DNA of 64,000 nt from Clostridia bacterium (GTDB taxonomy: Bacteria > Bacillota > Clostridia > Oscillospirales > Butyricicoccaceae), in assembly GCA_029099685.1 (NCBI GenBank), contig JAQXOO010000023.1:36680-100679 (forward strand). The letters are read 5' to 3'. Every line of letters begins with the position of its first letter. The first letter of the stretch is position 1. Below, piece after piece: positions 1-8,277 of this stretch. Below the pieces are notes generated by a model. It saw only the letters and a program-made list of their open reading frames with translations. It was not told where the DNA came from and made no database searches. Both the position numbers and the translations under genes were made by a program.

Positions 1-572
1 TCCGCTATACGCTGGATCTGGACGATATCAGCTGGATCCTGCAGGCAAAGGGTTATATCGATCAGGATGTCACGGATCTGTACATCAGCAAATACAGCGC
101 TGTGGGCAACGTGCTGGCTCTCACCGTTGTGCTGAAAAACGGTCAAACCAAAACATTCACAGGTGACCGGGCCCGGACCGCTCTGAACAGTTCCACCCTG
201 GGCATCACCATCGGCAGCCACCGCTACACCATCAACGGAGGCGGCTGGGGCGAAACGGTATGCATCAACGGGACGCCTGTCTCCACAGAGGACTTGTATG
301 CCCTCGGCAACGGAAAAAAGGCATCAAAAGTCGATCTCAGCGGGGGGCTGGTTGCCCTGACAGCCGGCGGGCTTGAAGAAGTGACGGTCACTGAGCCCCA
401 AAGGGAAAGTGGAAATGACGGCGTTTATGTGATCGAAGGTACGGGTTCCGGCCATAATATCGGTATGAGCCAGGAGGGCGCCCGCTCCATGGCCAAGCTG
501 GGTTTTTCCTGTGAAGAGATCATTGAATTCTATTTCACCGGCGCAAAAGTTGACTATTACGATCCGAATTGA
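1..572 (+). CDS. SpoIID/LytB-domain protein, C-terminal part (5' end outside window)
   Basis: The frame is open from base 3 to the TGA at 570-572, so about 189 C-terminal residues of a longer protein are visible. The tail has the motif [17 protein letters not shown] followed by a [15 protein letters not shown] stretch, which is typical of the end of SpoIID/LytB domains. SpoIID is a lytic transglycosylase acting on peptidoglycan during engulfment in sporulation; LytB-type relatives modify other amidases. The N-terminal signal anchor and the catalytic Glu lie upstream of the window, so true SpoIID cannot be separated from a vegetative paralogue. queA starts 11 bases after the stop. Confidence 0.8.
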   Translation, partial: RYTLDLDDISWILQAKGYIDQDVTDLYISKYSAVGNVLALTVVLKNGQTKTFTGDRARTALNSSTLGITIGSHRYTINGGGWGETVCINGTPVSTEDLYALGNGKKASKVDLSGGLVALTAGGLEEVTVTEPQRESGNDGVYVIEGTGSGHNIGMSQEGARSMAKLGFSCEEIIEFYFTGAKVDYYDPN

Positions 573-583
573 GGCAGAGTACT

Positions 584-1612
584 TTGAAAAAATCTGATTT
601 TTATTATGACCTTCCCGAGGAACTCATCGCACAGACCCCCTTGCTGCAGCGGGATCATTCCCGGCTGATGACCCTTGACCGCAAAACGGGGCAGGTGTCC
701 CACGAGCATTTTTACAATATCATCGACCACCTGGTACCCGGCGACTGCCTGGTCATCAACGATACCCGCGTCCTGCCCGCACGGCTGTACGGACAAAAGA
801 CCGGCGGCGGCAGCGCCGCCGTGGAAGTGCTGCTGCTGGAAAACGTAGAGGGCGACCTGTGGGACTGCATCGTGTATCCTGGCCGCCGGCTGAAGGAAGG
901 TGCCACCATCTCCTTTGGAGACGGCCAACTGACTGCAGTGGTAGAGGGCGTCAAGCCCGACGGGAACCGTCTGATCCGGTTCTCCTATGAGGGAATTTTT
1001 CTGGAGCATCTGGAACGTCTCGGCACCATGCCGCTGCCGCCGTACATCAAGGAAAAGCTGCAGGACCAGGAGCGCTATCAGACGGTCTATTCCCGTGAAA
1101 ATGGCTCTGCCGCGGCTCCCACCGCAGGACTGCACTTTACCCCTGAACTGCTGGAAAAGATCCGTGAAAAAGGGGTTGACATCGTTCGGATCACGCTGCA
1201 TGTGGGCCTGGGCACCTTCCGTCCGGTAAAGGAGGAGGAAATCACCGACCACGTGATGCATTCCGAACGGTACTGCGTCACGGAAGAGGCCGCCCGGCGC
1301 ATCAACGCAGCCCGTGCCCGGGGCGGACGGGTGGTTTGCGTGGGCACGACCTCCTGCCGCACCCTTGAAACTGTCACGGACGAACAGCACGTGACCCACC
1401 CGGGCAGCGGCAGCACCAGCATCTTTATTTATCCCGGCTACCGCTTTAAGGGCGTGGATGCCATCATCACCAATTTTCACCTGCCGGAAAGCACGCTGAT
1501 CATGCTGGTCTCGGCCTTCAGCACCCGTGAGATCGTGCTGGACGCTTACAAAGAGGCCGTGCGGGAACGTTACCGTTTCTTCAGCTTCGGCGACGCTATG
1601 TTTCTTTACTGA
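584..1612 (+). CDS. queA: S-adenosylmethionine:tRNA ribosyltransferase-isomerase QueA
   Basis: 342 aa, the usual QueA size. QueA moves the ribose of SAM onto preQ1 in tRNA to make epoxyqueuosine. Family signatures seen are the N-terminal [18 protein letters not shown], the DTRVLPAR stretch, PTAGLHFT near the middle and a C-terminal [18 protein letters not shown] chose TTG 584 because GAGG (571-574) lies 9 bases upstream and the protein then aligns with the family's short N-terminus; an in-frame TTG at 569 overlaps the preceding stop. The gene sits two genes before tgt, the other committed queuosine enzyme, and one base before the rmuC start. Confidence 0.95.
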   Translation: MKKSDFYYDLPEELIAQTPLLQRDHSRLMTLDRKTGQVSHEHFYNIIDHLVPGDCLVINDTRVLPARLYGQKTGGGSAAVEVLLLENVEGDLWDCIVYPGRRLKEGATISFGDGQLTAVVEGVKPDGNRLIRFSYEGIFLEHLERLGTMPLPPYIKEKLQDQERYQTVYSRENGSAAAPTAGLHFTPELLEKIREKGVDIVRITLHVGLGTFRPVKEEEITDHVMHSERYCVTEEAARRINAARARGGRVVCVGTTSCRTLETVTDEQHVTHPGSGSTSIFIYPGYRFKGVDAIITNFHLPESTLIMLVSAFSTREIVLDAYKEAVRERYRFFSFGDAMFLY

Positions 1613-1613
1613 T

Positions 1614-2825
1614 ATGGAACTTTATTTGATTCTTGCTGCCCTGGCAGCAGTTGTCATCTGTCTGGTACTGCTGTTGCAGCAAAACAGCAGGCTTAGACGC
1701 ATGGATGACCTGGAACAGCAAATCCTGCAGCTGCAGAGCCTGCTGCAGGAGGGACAAAAAGGGGACGCTGCCCTGCAGGCGCGGCAGGACCTGCTCATGC
1801 ATTCGGTGGACGGCGCTCTGGAAAAGCTCCAGGCGCGGCAGGCTGAAAGTGCTTTGCTCACCGAGCAGAAGCTGGATCAAATGCGCCGCAGCCTGACGGA
1901 AAGCTTGGACAGAATGCAGGGCGCCAGCCAGCAGCAGCTGGAAACGATCCGGAAAACCGTGGATGAGAAGCTGCAGCAGACACTGGAGCGCAAGCTGAAC
2001 GAATCCTTCCGGCAGGTGTCCCAGCAGTTGGAACAGGTCTATAAGGGACTGGGCGAGATGCAGAGTCTGGCCTCCGGCGTGGGAGATCTGAAAAAGGTCC
2101 TGTCCAATGTCAAGACCCGTGGTGTTTTGGGCGAAATACAGCTGGGCGCCATTCTGGAACAGATGCTGGCCCCCGACCAGTACGCCACCAATGTGGCTAC
2201 CAAAAAGGGAAGTGCGGCCAACGTGGAATACGCCATCCGGCTGCCCGGCAGCGACGGCGCGCCCGTTTGGCTGCCCATCGACGCCAAATTCCCGCTGGAT
2301 GCCTATGAACAGGTGTTAAAGGCCTATGACACGGCGGATGCCGCCCAGGTGGAGTCCGCCGTCAAACAGCTCAAGGCACGGGTCAAAAGCTTTGCAAATG
2401 ATGTGCAGAGCAAGTACATAGACCCGCCCAACACCACCGATTTTGCCATCCTGTTCATTCCGGTGGAGGGCCTGTACGCTGAGCTGGTGCGCGCCGGCAT
2501 GGTGGAAGAGCTGCAGCGGGACTATAAGGTAACGCTGGCCGGTCCTACCACCATGAGCGCCCTGCTGAACAGCCTGCAGATGGGCTTCCGCACCCTGGCC
2601 ATTCAAAAGCGGTCCGGAGAAGTGTGGAAGGTCCTGGGTGCCGTAAAGACCGCCTTTGAGAATTTCGCCACTGTGCTGGAAAGCACCCAGAACCGTCTCA
2701 ACCAGGCCAATGCCGAGCTGGACAAGCTGGTGGGCGTCCGGACACGGCAGATCCAGCGCACTTTAAAAAACGTGGAATCCCTGCCTGTGGAGGGCATCCT
2801 GGAGGGGCTTCCGGAGGAGAAATGA
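1614..2825 (+). CDS. rmuC: DNA recombination protein RmuC homologue
   Basis: 403 aa. The start ATG 1614 lies one base after the queA stop. A single membrane anchor (residues 2-22, rich in Leu/Ala/Val) is followed by a long Gln/Leu/Glu coiled coil to about residue 165, then the RmuC domain with TRGVLGEIQLGAILEQML, LPIDAKFPLDAYEQV and a C-terminal FRTLAIQKRSGEVWK. RmuC proteins limit rearrangements at inverted repeats and have a nuclease-like fold; the exact reaction is not settled. Its place between two queuosine genes looks like operon packing, not a shared pathway. Confidence 0.9.
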   Translation: MELYLILAALAAVVICLVLLLQQNSRLRRMDDLEQQILQLQSLLQEGQKGDAALQARQDLLMHSVDGALEKLQARQAESALLTEQKLDQMRRSLTESLDRMQGASQQQLETIRKTVDEKLQQTLERKLNESFRQVSQQLEQVYKGLGEMQSLASGVGDLKKVLSNVKTRGVLGEIQLGAILEQMLAPDQYATNVATKKGSAANVEYAIRLPGSDGAPVWLPIDAKFPLDAYEQVLKAYDTADAAQVESAVKQLKARVKSFANDVQSKYIDPPNTTDFAILFIPVEGLYAELVRAGMVEELQRDYKVTLAGPTTMSALLNSLQMGFRTLAIQKRSGEVWKVLGAVKTAFENFATVLESTQNRLNQANAELDKLVGVRTRQIQRTLKNVESLPVEGILEGLPEEK

Positions 2826-2826
2826 A

Positions 2827-3957
2827 ATGTTTAAATTGACCGCCGCAGACGGAAAAGCGCGCCGGGGTGTGTTTGAGACCGCCCATGGTACCGTGCAGAC
2901 GCCCGTCTTTATGAATGTGGGCACGCAGGCTGCCATTAAGGGGGGCCTGTCTGCCGAGGACCTGCGCCATCTGGGCTGTCAGGTGGAGTTGTCCAACACC
3001 TATCATCTTCACGTCCGTCCGGGACAGGACGTGGTCAAGTCCCTGGGCGGCTTGCACAAGTTTATGGACTGGCACGGCCCCATTCTCACCGACAGCGGCG
3101 GCTTTCAGGTGTTTTCCTTGGCCGTGCTGCGAAAGATCAAGGAGGAGGGCGTCTATTTCAACGCCCATACCGATGGCCGCCACATCTTCATGGGGCCGGA
3201 GGAAAGTATGCTGATCCAATGGTCCCTGGGATCTGATATCGCCATGGCCTTTGACGAATGCATCGAAAATCCCGCTCCGCACGACTATGTAGCCCGCTCC
3301 TGCGACCGCACCACCCGTTGGCTTCAGCGCTGTAAGGATGAGTTGCAACGTCTGAAGGAGCGTCCCGACACGGTCAATCCCGGCCAGATGCTTTGGGGCA
3401 TCAACCAGGGCGGAACACACAAGGATCTCCGTGTGAAGCATATGAAAGAGATCGCCGAGCTGGACCTGCCGGGCTATGCCATAGGCGGTCTGGCGGTAGG
3501 GGAGACCACCGAGGTCATGTACGAGATCATCGAGGCGGTGGAACCCTATATGCCCGCTGACCGGCCCCGTTATCTCATGGGCGTGGGAACGCCCTCCAAT
3601 ATCATCGAAGCGGTGGCTCGGGGCGTAGATTTCTTTGACTGCGTCATGCCCTCCAGAAACGCCCGGCACGGCCATTTGTTCACCTCTGAAGGCGCCATCA
3701 ATCTGAACAATGCCAAATATATGACGGATCCTCGCCCCATCGATCTCAACTGCGGCTGCCCGGTATGCCAAAGATATTCCCGTGGCTATGTGCGCCATCT
3801 GCTCAAGTCGGGTGAGATGCTGGGTATGCGCCTGGCTGTCATGCACAATCTCTATTTCTACAACAATCTGATGGCGGAGATCCGCAAAGCCATCGAAGAA
3901 GGACGGTTTGAAGAATTTCGCCGTGAAAACAGCGAAAAGTTGGTAAAAAGGATCTGA
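2827..3957 (+). CDS. tgt: tRNA-guanine transglycosylase (bacterial type)
   Basis: 376 aa. It exchanges the wobble guanine of GUN-anticodon tRNAs for preQ1. The catalytic and substrate-binding stretch LTDSGGFQVFSL is present, as are the nucleophile region GVDFFDCVMPSRNARHG and a CGCPVCQ...YSRGYVRHL zinc site with the usual CxC-x2-C and downstream His. The ATG is one base after the rmuC stop, with GGAGG of the rmuC tail serving as ribosome binding site. This is the last gene before a new promoter ahead of yajC. preQ1 synthesis genes are not in the window. Confidence 0.97.
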   Translation: MFKLTAADGKARRGVFETAHGTVQTPVFMNVGTQAAIKGGLSAEDLRHLGCQVELSNTYHLHVRPGQDVVKSLGGLHKFMDWHGPILTDSGGFQVFSLAVLRKIKEEGVYFNAHTDGRHIFMGPEESMLIQWSLGSDIAMAFDECIENPAPHDYVARSCDRTTRWLQRCKDELQRLKERPDTVNPGQMLWGINQGGTHKDLRVKHMKEIAELDLPGYAIGGLAVGETTEVMYEIIEAVEPYMPADRPRYLMGVGTPSNIIEAVARGVDFFDCVMPSRNARHGHLFTSEGAINLNNAKYMTDPRPIDLNCGCPVCQRYSRGYVRHLLKSGEMLGMRLAVMHNLYFYNNLMAEIRKAIEEGRFEEFRRENSEKLVKRI

Positions 3958-3963
3958 AACACC

Positions 3964-3991
3964 TTGTTTTTCCGTTTATTTTTGATATAAT
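3964..3991 (+). promoter_or_regulatory. Sigma-A-type promoter upstream of yajC
   Basis: -35 TTGTTT (3964-3969) and perfect -10 TATAAT (3986-3991) with a 16-base spacer, starting right after the tgt stop. No terminator separates tgt from yajC, so readthrough is also possible. Confidence 0.6.
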
Positions 3992-4024
3992 TAGTTATAT
4001 TACTAATTGACCTGGAGGCAATTT

Positions 4025-4450
4025 ATGAAATTCAACATCAAAAAACTGGCTCTTGTCGCCGGCGCACTGGCCGGTCTGATGAGTGTGACCGCATTTGCCG
4101 GTAGTTCTTCCGGCGGAGCTTCTGCTGCCGGCATGGGCCCCTATGGCACCATTATCTGGGTGGTCATCATGGTCGCTCTGTTTTACTTCATGCTGTTCCG
4201 TCCCCAGAAGAAAAAGGAAAAAGCCGACAGACAGCTGCGCGCCAGCCTGCAGCCCGGCGATACGATCGTTACCATCGGCGGCTTCACCGGCCGTATCCTG
4301 ACCATCAAGGATGATGAAGTCACCTTTGAGACCGGCGCTGCCAAAACCCGCCTGACCGTCAAAAAATGGGCCATCCAGACCCGTGAAGGTCCCGAAGTCC
4401 AGGCTCCCGCTGAGGAACCCGCTGAGACTGCCCAGGAAGAAAACAAGTAA
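4025..4450 (+). CDS. yajC: Preprotein translocase accessory subunit YajC
   Basis: 141 aa. The start ATG 4025 has CTGGAGG at 4012-4018. YajC is a small single-pass partner of SecDF in the Sec translocase. An N-terminal hydrophobic stretch is followed by a second membrane segment (IIWVVIMVALFYFMLFRP) and then the basic RPQKKKEK and LQPGDTIVTIGGF motif that define the family. The C-terminus is an acidic Ala/Pro/Glu-rich tail. The first hydrophobic region ends in TAFAGSS and looks like an added signal sequence, which is less usual for YajC. No secD or secF follows; the gene ends at its own terminator. Confidence 0.92.
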   Translation: MKFNIKKLALVAGALAGLMSVTAFAGSSSGGASAAGMGPYGTIIWVVIMVALFYFMLFRPQKKKEKADRQLRASLQPGDTIVTIGGFTGRILTIKDDEVTFETGAAKTRLTVKKWAIQTREGPEVQAPAEEPAETAQEENK

Positions 4451-4462
4451 TAACAGAACATT

Positions 4463-4506
4463 CTCCCGCATAGTTTTTCACGAGAAACTGTGCGGGAGGT
4501 TTTTTT
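4463..4506 (+). terminator. Intrinsic terminator after yajC
   Basis: 14-bp stem (4463-4476 with 4485-4498, one G-U pair) followed by GTTTTTTT. It abuts the ATG at 4507. Confidence 0.85.
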
Positions 4507-4905
4507 ATGTCACGAAAGCGAAACAGCGCAGCAGAGCCTGCATCCGGGTGTTCCGTGTGGAAGATCGTCACAGGGGGGATCATCGGCCTGGTTTTCACCT
4601 TTTTGCTGACATTTGCCGCAGCCTTTGCGGTCAGCCGCGAGTATTTGCCGCTGAGCAGCTGCAGCTGGCTGGGACCTGTTATCATCGCCTTGTCAGCCCT
4701 GTTCGCATCCTGTATTGCCGCGCGGCGCAACTGTAAAAAGCTGGTCTGCGGCCTTCTGGCCGCTGCCGTCTATGGACTGGCACTGATGATCTGCGGTATG
4801 CTTCTGTTTTCCGCACCCATGAAGGCCGGCCGGCTGACTATGTCTGCGGGCGCCCTTTTGCTGGGCGCGCTGGGCGGTGTTGTCCTGGCCGTGTTCCGCG
4901 AATGA
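4507..4905 (+). CDS. TIGR04086-family four-helix membrane protein
   Basis: 132 aa, with four predicted membrane helices (about residues 20-43, 55-73, 78-100 and 107-129) and a basic N-terminus. Size, helix layout and position next to yajC match the TIGR04086 family common in Clostridia, whose function is unknown. The start ATG 4507 lies directly after the T-run of the yajC terminator and has only the weak GGGAGG (4495-4500) of the hairpin arm as ribosome binding site, so expression may depend on leaky readthrough. cwlD starts 10 bases after the stop. Confidence 0.75.
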   Translation: MSRKRNSAAEPASGCSVWKIVTGGIIGLVFTFLLTFAAAFAVSREYLPLSSCSWLGPVIIALSALFASCIAARRNCKKLVCGLLAAAVYGLALMICGMLLFSAPMKAGRLTMSAGALLLGALGGVVLAVFRE

Positions 4906-4915
4906 GAGGTGCGTC

Positions 4916-5623
4916 ATGGGAGGATTCCGCTGGAAAACACTGCTCTTCTATGGAATTTTGACTTTACTCACATTGATTGCTATAATATTGGTAATCACCG
5001 TCAACAGCAGGACCAAATTTGCGGCAGGGGAGGCCCGCCTGCAGGTAGATGTGATCCTGGATGCGGGACACGGCGGTTTGGATGGCGGCGCAGTCTCTCC
5101 GGACGGTGTGTGCGAAGCACCCATCACGCTGGCCATTGCGCAAAAGGCCCAGGTGATTTTGGAATTCTGCGGCACCCACACACTGATGACGCGAAATGAC
5201 GAGACCTCTTTGGATTTTCGTGAAGGTGCGGGCACACGTGAAAATAAAAATGCCGATCTGAAAGCCCGTCTGGCTCTTGCTCAGCAGTATCCGGACAGTC
5301 CTTTTCTCAGCATTCACCTGAATCAGTTTTCGCAGCCGCAGTATTCCGGCGCCCAGGTGTTTTACGGGCCGGCCGGCATGGAACTTGCCCAGGCGCTGCA
5401 GGAGCAGCTTCGCAGCTTCCTGGATCCCGAAAACCAGCGTGTGTGCAAACCCGCTCCCGATGGAGTCTTTTTGATGAAAAACATCACGGCTCCCGCAGTG
5501 ACCATCGAATGCGGTTTTCTTTCGAATCCGCAAGAGTGCGAAAAACTCCAGGACGGTGTGTACCAAACCAAGGTAGCGCTGGCGATCGTCAGCGGATTTC
5601 AAATGTATAACAGTAGGGGATAG
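4916..5623 (+). CDS. cwlD: N-acetylmuramoyl-L-alanine amidase, CwlD-like
   Basis: 235 aa. The start ATG 4916 follows GAGAGGTG. One N-terminal membrane anchor (residues 7-29) is followed by an Amidase_3 domain. Zinc ligands fit His in DAGHGGLDGG, a Glu in CEAPITLAIA and His in LSIHLNQ, with catalytic Glu in TIECGFLSNPQE. In spore formers CwlD removes stem peptides so that muramic-delta-lactam can form in the cortex. The membrane-anchored single-domain architecture supports CwlD over secreted autolysins. A cytoplasmic gene, radA, follows 5 bases later. Confidence 0.85.
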   Translation: MGGFRWKTLLFYGILTLLTLIAIILVITVNSRTKFAAGEARLQVDVILDAGHGGLDGGAVSPDGVCEAPITLAIAQKAQVILEFCGTHTLMTRNDETSLDFREGAGTRENKNADLKARLALAQQYPDSPFLSIHLNQFSQPQYSGAQVFYGPAGMELAQALQEQLRSFLDPENQRVCKPAPDGVFLMKNITAPAVTIECGFLSNPQECEKLQDGVYQTKVALAIVSGFQMYNSRG

Positions 5624-5628
5624 GAACG

Positions 5629-7017
5629 ATGGCAAAGACAAAAACAGCCTATGTATGTACGGAATGCGGCTATGATTCGCCCAAATGGTACGGAAAATGC
5701 CCATCCTGCGGCAGTTGGAACACCATGGCGGAAGAAACCATCCGCGAAGAAAAGCGGGGAAGCCATAGAGTCAATATTCTAGCGCCCGGCGCCGGTAACC
5801 GGCCGGTGCGGCTGAAGGAGATCTCCGGGACGGAGGACGTTCGGTTTTCCACCGGGATCGGAGAGCTGGACCGGGTGCTGGGCGGCGGAATGGTAAAGGG
5901 CAGCCTGGTGCTGGTATCCGGCGCGCCCGGCATCGGAAAATCCACCCTGCTGCTGCAGGCGTGCCGTTCTCTGTGTGAAAACGACTGCGTGCTGTATGTT
6001 ACCGGTGAGGAATCCTTATCCCAAATCAAAATGCGAGCCGACCGGCTCAACATCGATGGGGACAATCTGCTGATCTGCGCGGAAACACAAATCGACCAGG
6101 TCCTGCTTTCCGCTTCGCAGTTCAAGCCCTCCGTCATGATCGTTGACTCCATTCAAACCATGCTCAACACCGAGCTGCAGTCGGCTCCGGGCAGCATCAC
6201 CCAGGTGCGGGAATGCACCATGCAGCTTCTGCAGTTTGCAAAGACCAGCGGCACCTCTGTGATCCTGGTGGGACACGTAAACAAGGACGGCGGCATCGCA
6301 GGCCCTAAAGTGTTGGAGCATATGGTAGACGCCGTGCTCAATTTTGAGGGTGACCGCCACGCTTCTTACCGTCTGCTGCGCGCTGCCAAAAACCGTTTTG
6401 GCTCCACCAATGAGATCGGCATGTTTGAAATGACCCATTGCGGCCTGGAGGAAGTGCGCAATCCTTCGGCAGCTCTGCTCAGCGGCCGGCCTGAAAATGC
6501 CAACGGCAGCTGCGTGGTAGCAACCCTGGAGGGAACACGGCCCATTCTGGCCGAGATCCAGGGCTTAGTGACCAAATCGGCCTACGGTTCCGCCCGCAGG
6601 ACTGCGGCAGGCATTGATTACAACCGGGCAGTGCTGCTGCTTGCCATTCTGGAAAAGCGCGCAGGTATGCTGCTGGGCGCATATGATACGTATATCAATG
6701 TGGTGGGCGGCATGGACCTGGATGAGCCGGCGGTAGACTTGGCCATTTTGCTGTCCATCGCTTCCAGTTACCTGGAGCGCAGCATTCCACAGGATTTGGC
6801 TGCTTTTGGCGAAGTGGGGCTTTCCGGTGAGGTGCGCGCAGTCACCGGCGCGGCTCAGCGCATCGCGGAGCTCCAGCGGCTGGGTTTCCATACCTGCATC
6901 CTGCCAGAGGATAACCTTTCCGGACTGCGGGGCGTGGAGGGGATACGCCTCATACCAGTAAAAGACGTACAAAATGCTATTCGTCAATGTTTTGAGTTCA
7001 AAGAAACACAGCTGTAA
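5629..7017 (+). CDS. radA: DNA repair protein RadA
   Basis: 462 aa. RadA is a RecA-like ATPase that drives branch migration in recombinational repair. Domains in order: a C4 zinc finger (C10, C13, C24, C27), a Walker A GAPGIGKST (residues 98-106), the RadA-specific KNRFGSTNEIG, and a C-terminal Lon-protease-like fold with GGMDLDEPAVDLA and FGEVGLSGEVR. Start ATG 5629 is preceded by GGGGATAGGAACG. The stop lies inside the stem of a strong terminator. Confidence 0.97.
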   Translation: MAKTKTAYVCTECGYDSPKWYGKCPSCGSWNTMAEETIREEKRGSHRVNILAPGAGNRPVRLKEISGTEDVRFSTGIGELDRVLGGGMVKGSLVLVSGAPGIGKSTLLLQACRSLCENDCVLYVTGEESLSQIKMRADRLNIDGDNLLICAETQIDQVLLSASQFKPSVMIVDSIQTMLNTELQSAPGSITQVRECTMQLLQFAKTSGTSVILVGHVNKDGGIAGPKVLEHMVDAVLNFEGDRHASYRLLRAAKNRFGSTNEIGMFEMTHCGLEEVRNPSAALLSGRPENANGSCVVATLEGTRPILAEIQGLVTKSAYGSARRTAAGIDYNRAVLLLAILEKRAGMLLGAYDTYINVVGGMDLDEPAVDLAILLSIASSYLERSIPQDLAAFGEVGLSGEVRAVTGAAQRIAELQRLGFHTCILPEDNLSGLRGVEGIRLIPVKDVQNAIRQCFEFKETQL

Positions 7018-7050
7018 GGCAGAATTGCCTTACAGCTGTTTTCTGTGTTT
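7008..7050. terminator. Bidirectional terminator between radA and a small minus-strand gene
   Basis: Perfect 14-bp stem (7008-7021 with 7026-7039), loop GAAT, then TTTCTGTGTTT on the plus strand. It overlaps the radA stop and the 3' end of the convergent 44-codon gene. Confidence 0.85.
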
Positions 7051-7164
7051 AGGACGAAAATAAGCACAGCTTTTATTCATGGTACAGTCATCCGTCACAG
7101 TTTTCAGTGTGCATTCACCATAGGCCTGATAGGCGCATTGTTCCTCGGAACAAGGAATTTGCAT
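7030..7164 (-). CDS. Small cysteine-rich protein (44 aa), DUF1540-like pattern
   Basis: A 44-codon frame on the minus strand from ATG 7164 to TAA 7030, with an excellent GGAGG (7173-7177, 8 bases from the ATG). The protein has five cysteines (C5, C10, C18, C27, C33), an early IPCSEEQCAYQAYGEC and a late SCAYF. The spacing recalls DUF1540-type small metal- or disulfide-binding proteins of Clostridia, but I do not claim that assignment firmly. Its 3' end is buried in the radA terminator, and it is divergent from the efflux pair at 7240. Function unknown. Confidence 0.65.
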   Translation of the reverse strand: MQIPCSEEQCAYQAYGECTLKTVTDDCTMNKSCAYFRPKHRKQL

Positions 7165-7188
7165 CGTCAAAACCTCCATCCTTTGATG

Positions 7189-7222
7189 CTTATATTTTGC
7201 CTGGCATGAGTCAGAATATAAG
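7189..7222. promoter_or_regulatory. Inverted repeat in the divergent control region of the small Cys gene and the efflux pair
   Basis: CTTATATT (7189-7196) and AATATAAG (7215-7222) are perfect complements 18 bases apart. Each arm also gives a TATAAG -10-like box facing one of the two divergent genes. No convincing -35 boxes were seen, so this may be an operator or just paired -10 elements. Confidence 0.4.
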
Positions 7223-7239
7223 CAGGAGAGAGGTGGCTC

Positions 7240-8277
7240 ATGAAAAAAGTCTTTTTATTGATGATGACCGCAGCAGTGATCTGGGGATTCTATTATGCAA
7301 GTCCCTACCGCAGGGAGGAACGCGCCGCCATACAGCTGGCCAGACCGCAGGTGATGGACATCCGGGATACAGTCACGCTGCAGGGAACGGTGATCGATCC
7401 GGAACGAAAAAAAGTGTATCCCGAGGGTGCGAGCCGTGTCCTTGCAGTTTACGTGCAGCCTGGAGAACCTGTGAAAGCGGGACAGGTGCTGATGCGGCTG
7501 GAGCGCATAAACGATGAGCAGGAAGCCCAGGCTGCCACTGTTTCCGCTCTGGGCAAAATCAAGGACACCCTTGAAAACGGAGATCTCTCCGGGGCCGAAA
7601 CCATGCTGGAGGACGTGCTGATAAACGGTCCCGCATCCGTTCAACGGAATTTCGACGAGAAAGTATATCAGCTTTATAGCCCTGTTAACGGAATGGTTAT
7701 GAGTGTCTCTGTTCAAGCCGGAGAAGATGTAAGTCCGCTTTTTCCCTGTATACAGGTCAGCGATTTGAACACGCTGATGATTGAAGCCTCCGCCAACGAA
7801 GAAGTCATCGGAAAGCTGCGGGAAGAACTGGATTGCGAGATCAGCATCCCCGCCTTTTCTTTATCCGGCTTGCAAGGCAAAGTTTCCTCCATCCTGCCCT
7901 ATGCCCAGCAGACCGGCGTTATAAACAGCAATTCTTCTGCGGCAACGACGGTCCGCATCGCATTGTCGAAGCAAAACACCGCTTTGCGTCCGGGGTATCG
8001 GGCCACCGTAAAGGTGATCACATCGCGAAGAAAGAGCGCTGTTCTCATTCCATATGAAGCGGTATTTCAGGATGAAACCGGCCAAGAATATGTGAAAAAG
8101 GTCGTAAATAACATTGTTGTAAAGCAAAACATCTTAACAGGCGCAGAGTTGGAGGAAACGGTGGAAACGATACAAGGCGTTGCACCGGAGGACGTACTGG
8201 TCTTATCATCTGAAGAAATATGTGAAGGGGCGTTCATTGAATATGCGGCTCTTGGACACGATGGTGACAGCAGCTAA
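7240..8277 (+). CDS. HlyD/MacA-type membrane fusion (adaptor) protein
   Basis: 345 aa. An N-terminal membrane anchor (residues 2-20) precedes two half-lipoyl segments: YPEGASRVLAVYVQPGEPVK, and later LYSPVNGMVMSVSVQAGEDV. The helical hairpin between them is very short; beta-barrel and membrane-proximal regions follow (LRPGYRATVKVI, VLIPYEAVFQDE). In Gram-positives such proteins pair with MacB/YknZ-type permeases to export peptides or toxins. Start ATG 7240 follows GAGAGAGGTGG. The gene overlaps the permease start by 35 bases, so the two are surely co-translated. Substrate unknown. Confidence 0.85.
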   Translation: MKKVFLLMMTAAVIWGFYYASPYRREERAAIQLARPQVMDIRDTVTLQGTVIDPERKKVYPEGASRVLAVYVQPGEPVKAGQVLMRLERINDEQEAQAATVSALGKIKDTLENGDLSGAETMLEDVLINGPASVQRNFDEKVYQLYSPVNGMVMSVSVQAGEDVSPLFPCIQVSDLNTLMIEASANEEVIGKLREELDCEISIPAFSLSGLQGKVSSILPYAQQTGVINSNSSAATTVRIALSKQNTALRPGYRATVKVITSRRKSAVLIPYEAVFQDETGQEYVKKVVNNIVVKQNILTGAELEETVETIQGVAPEDVLVLSSEEICEGAFIEYAALGHDGDSS

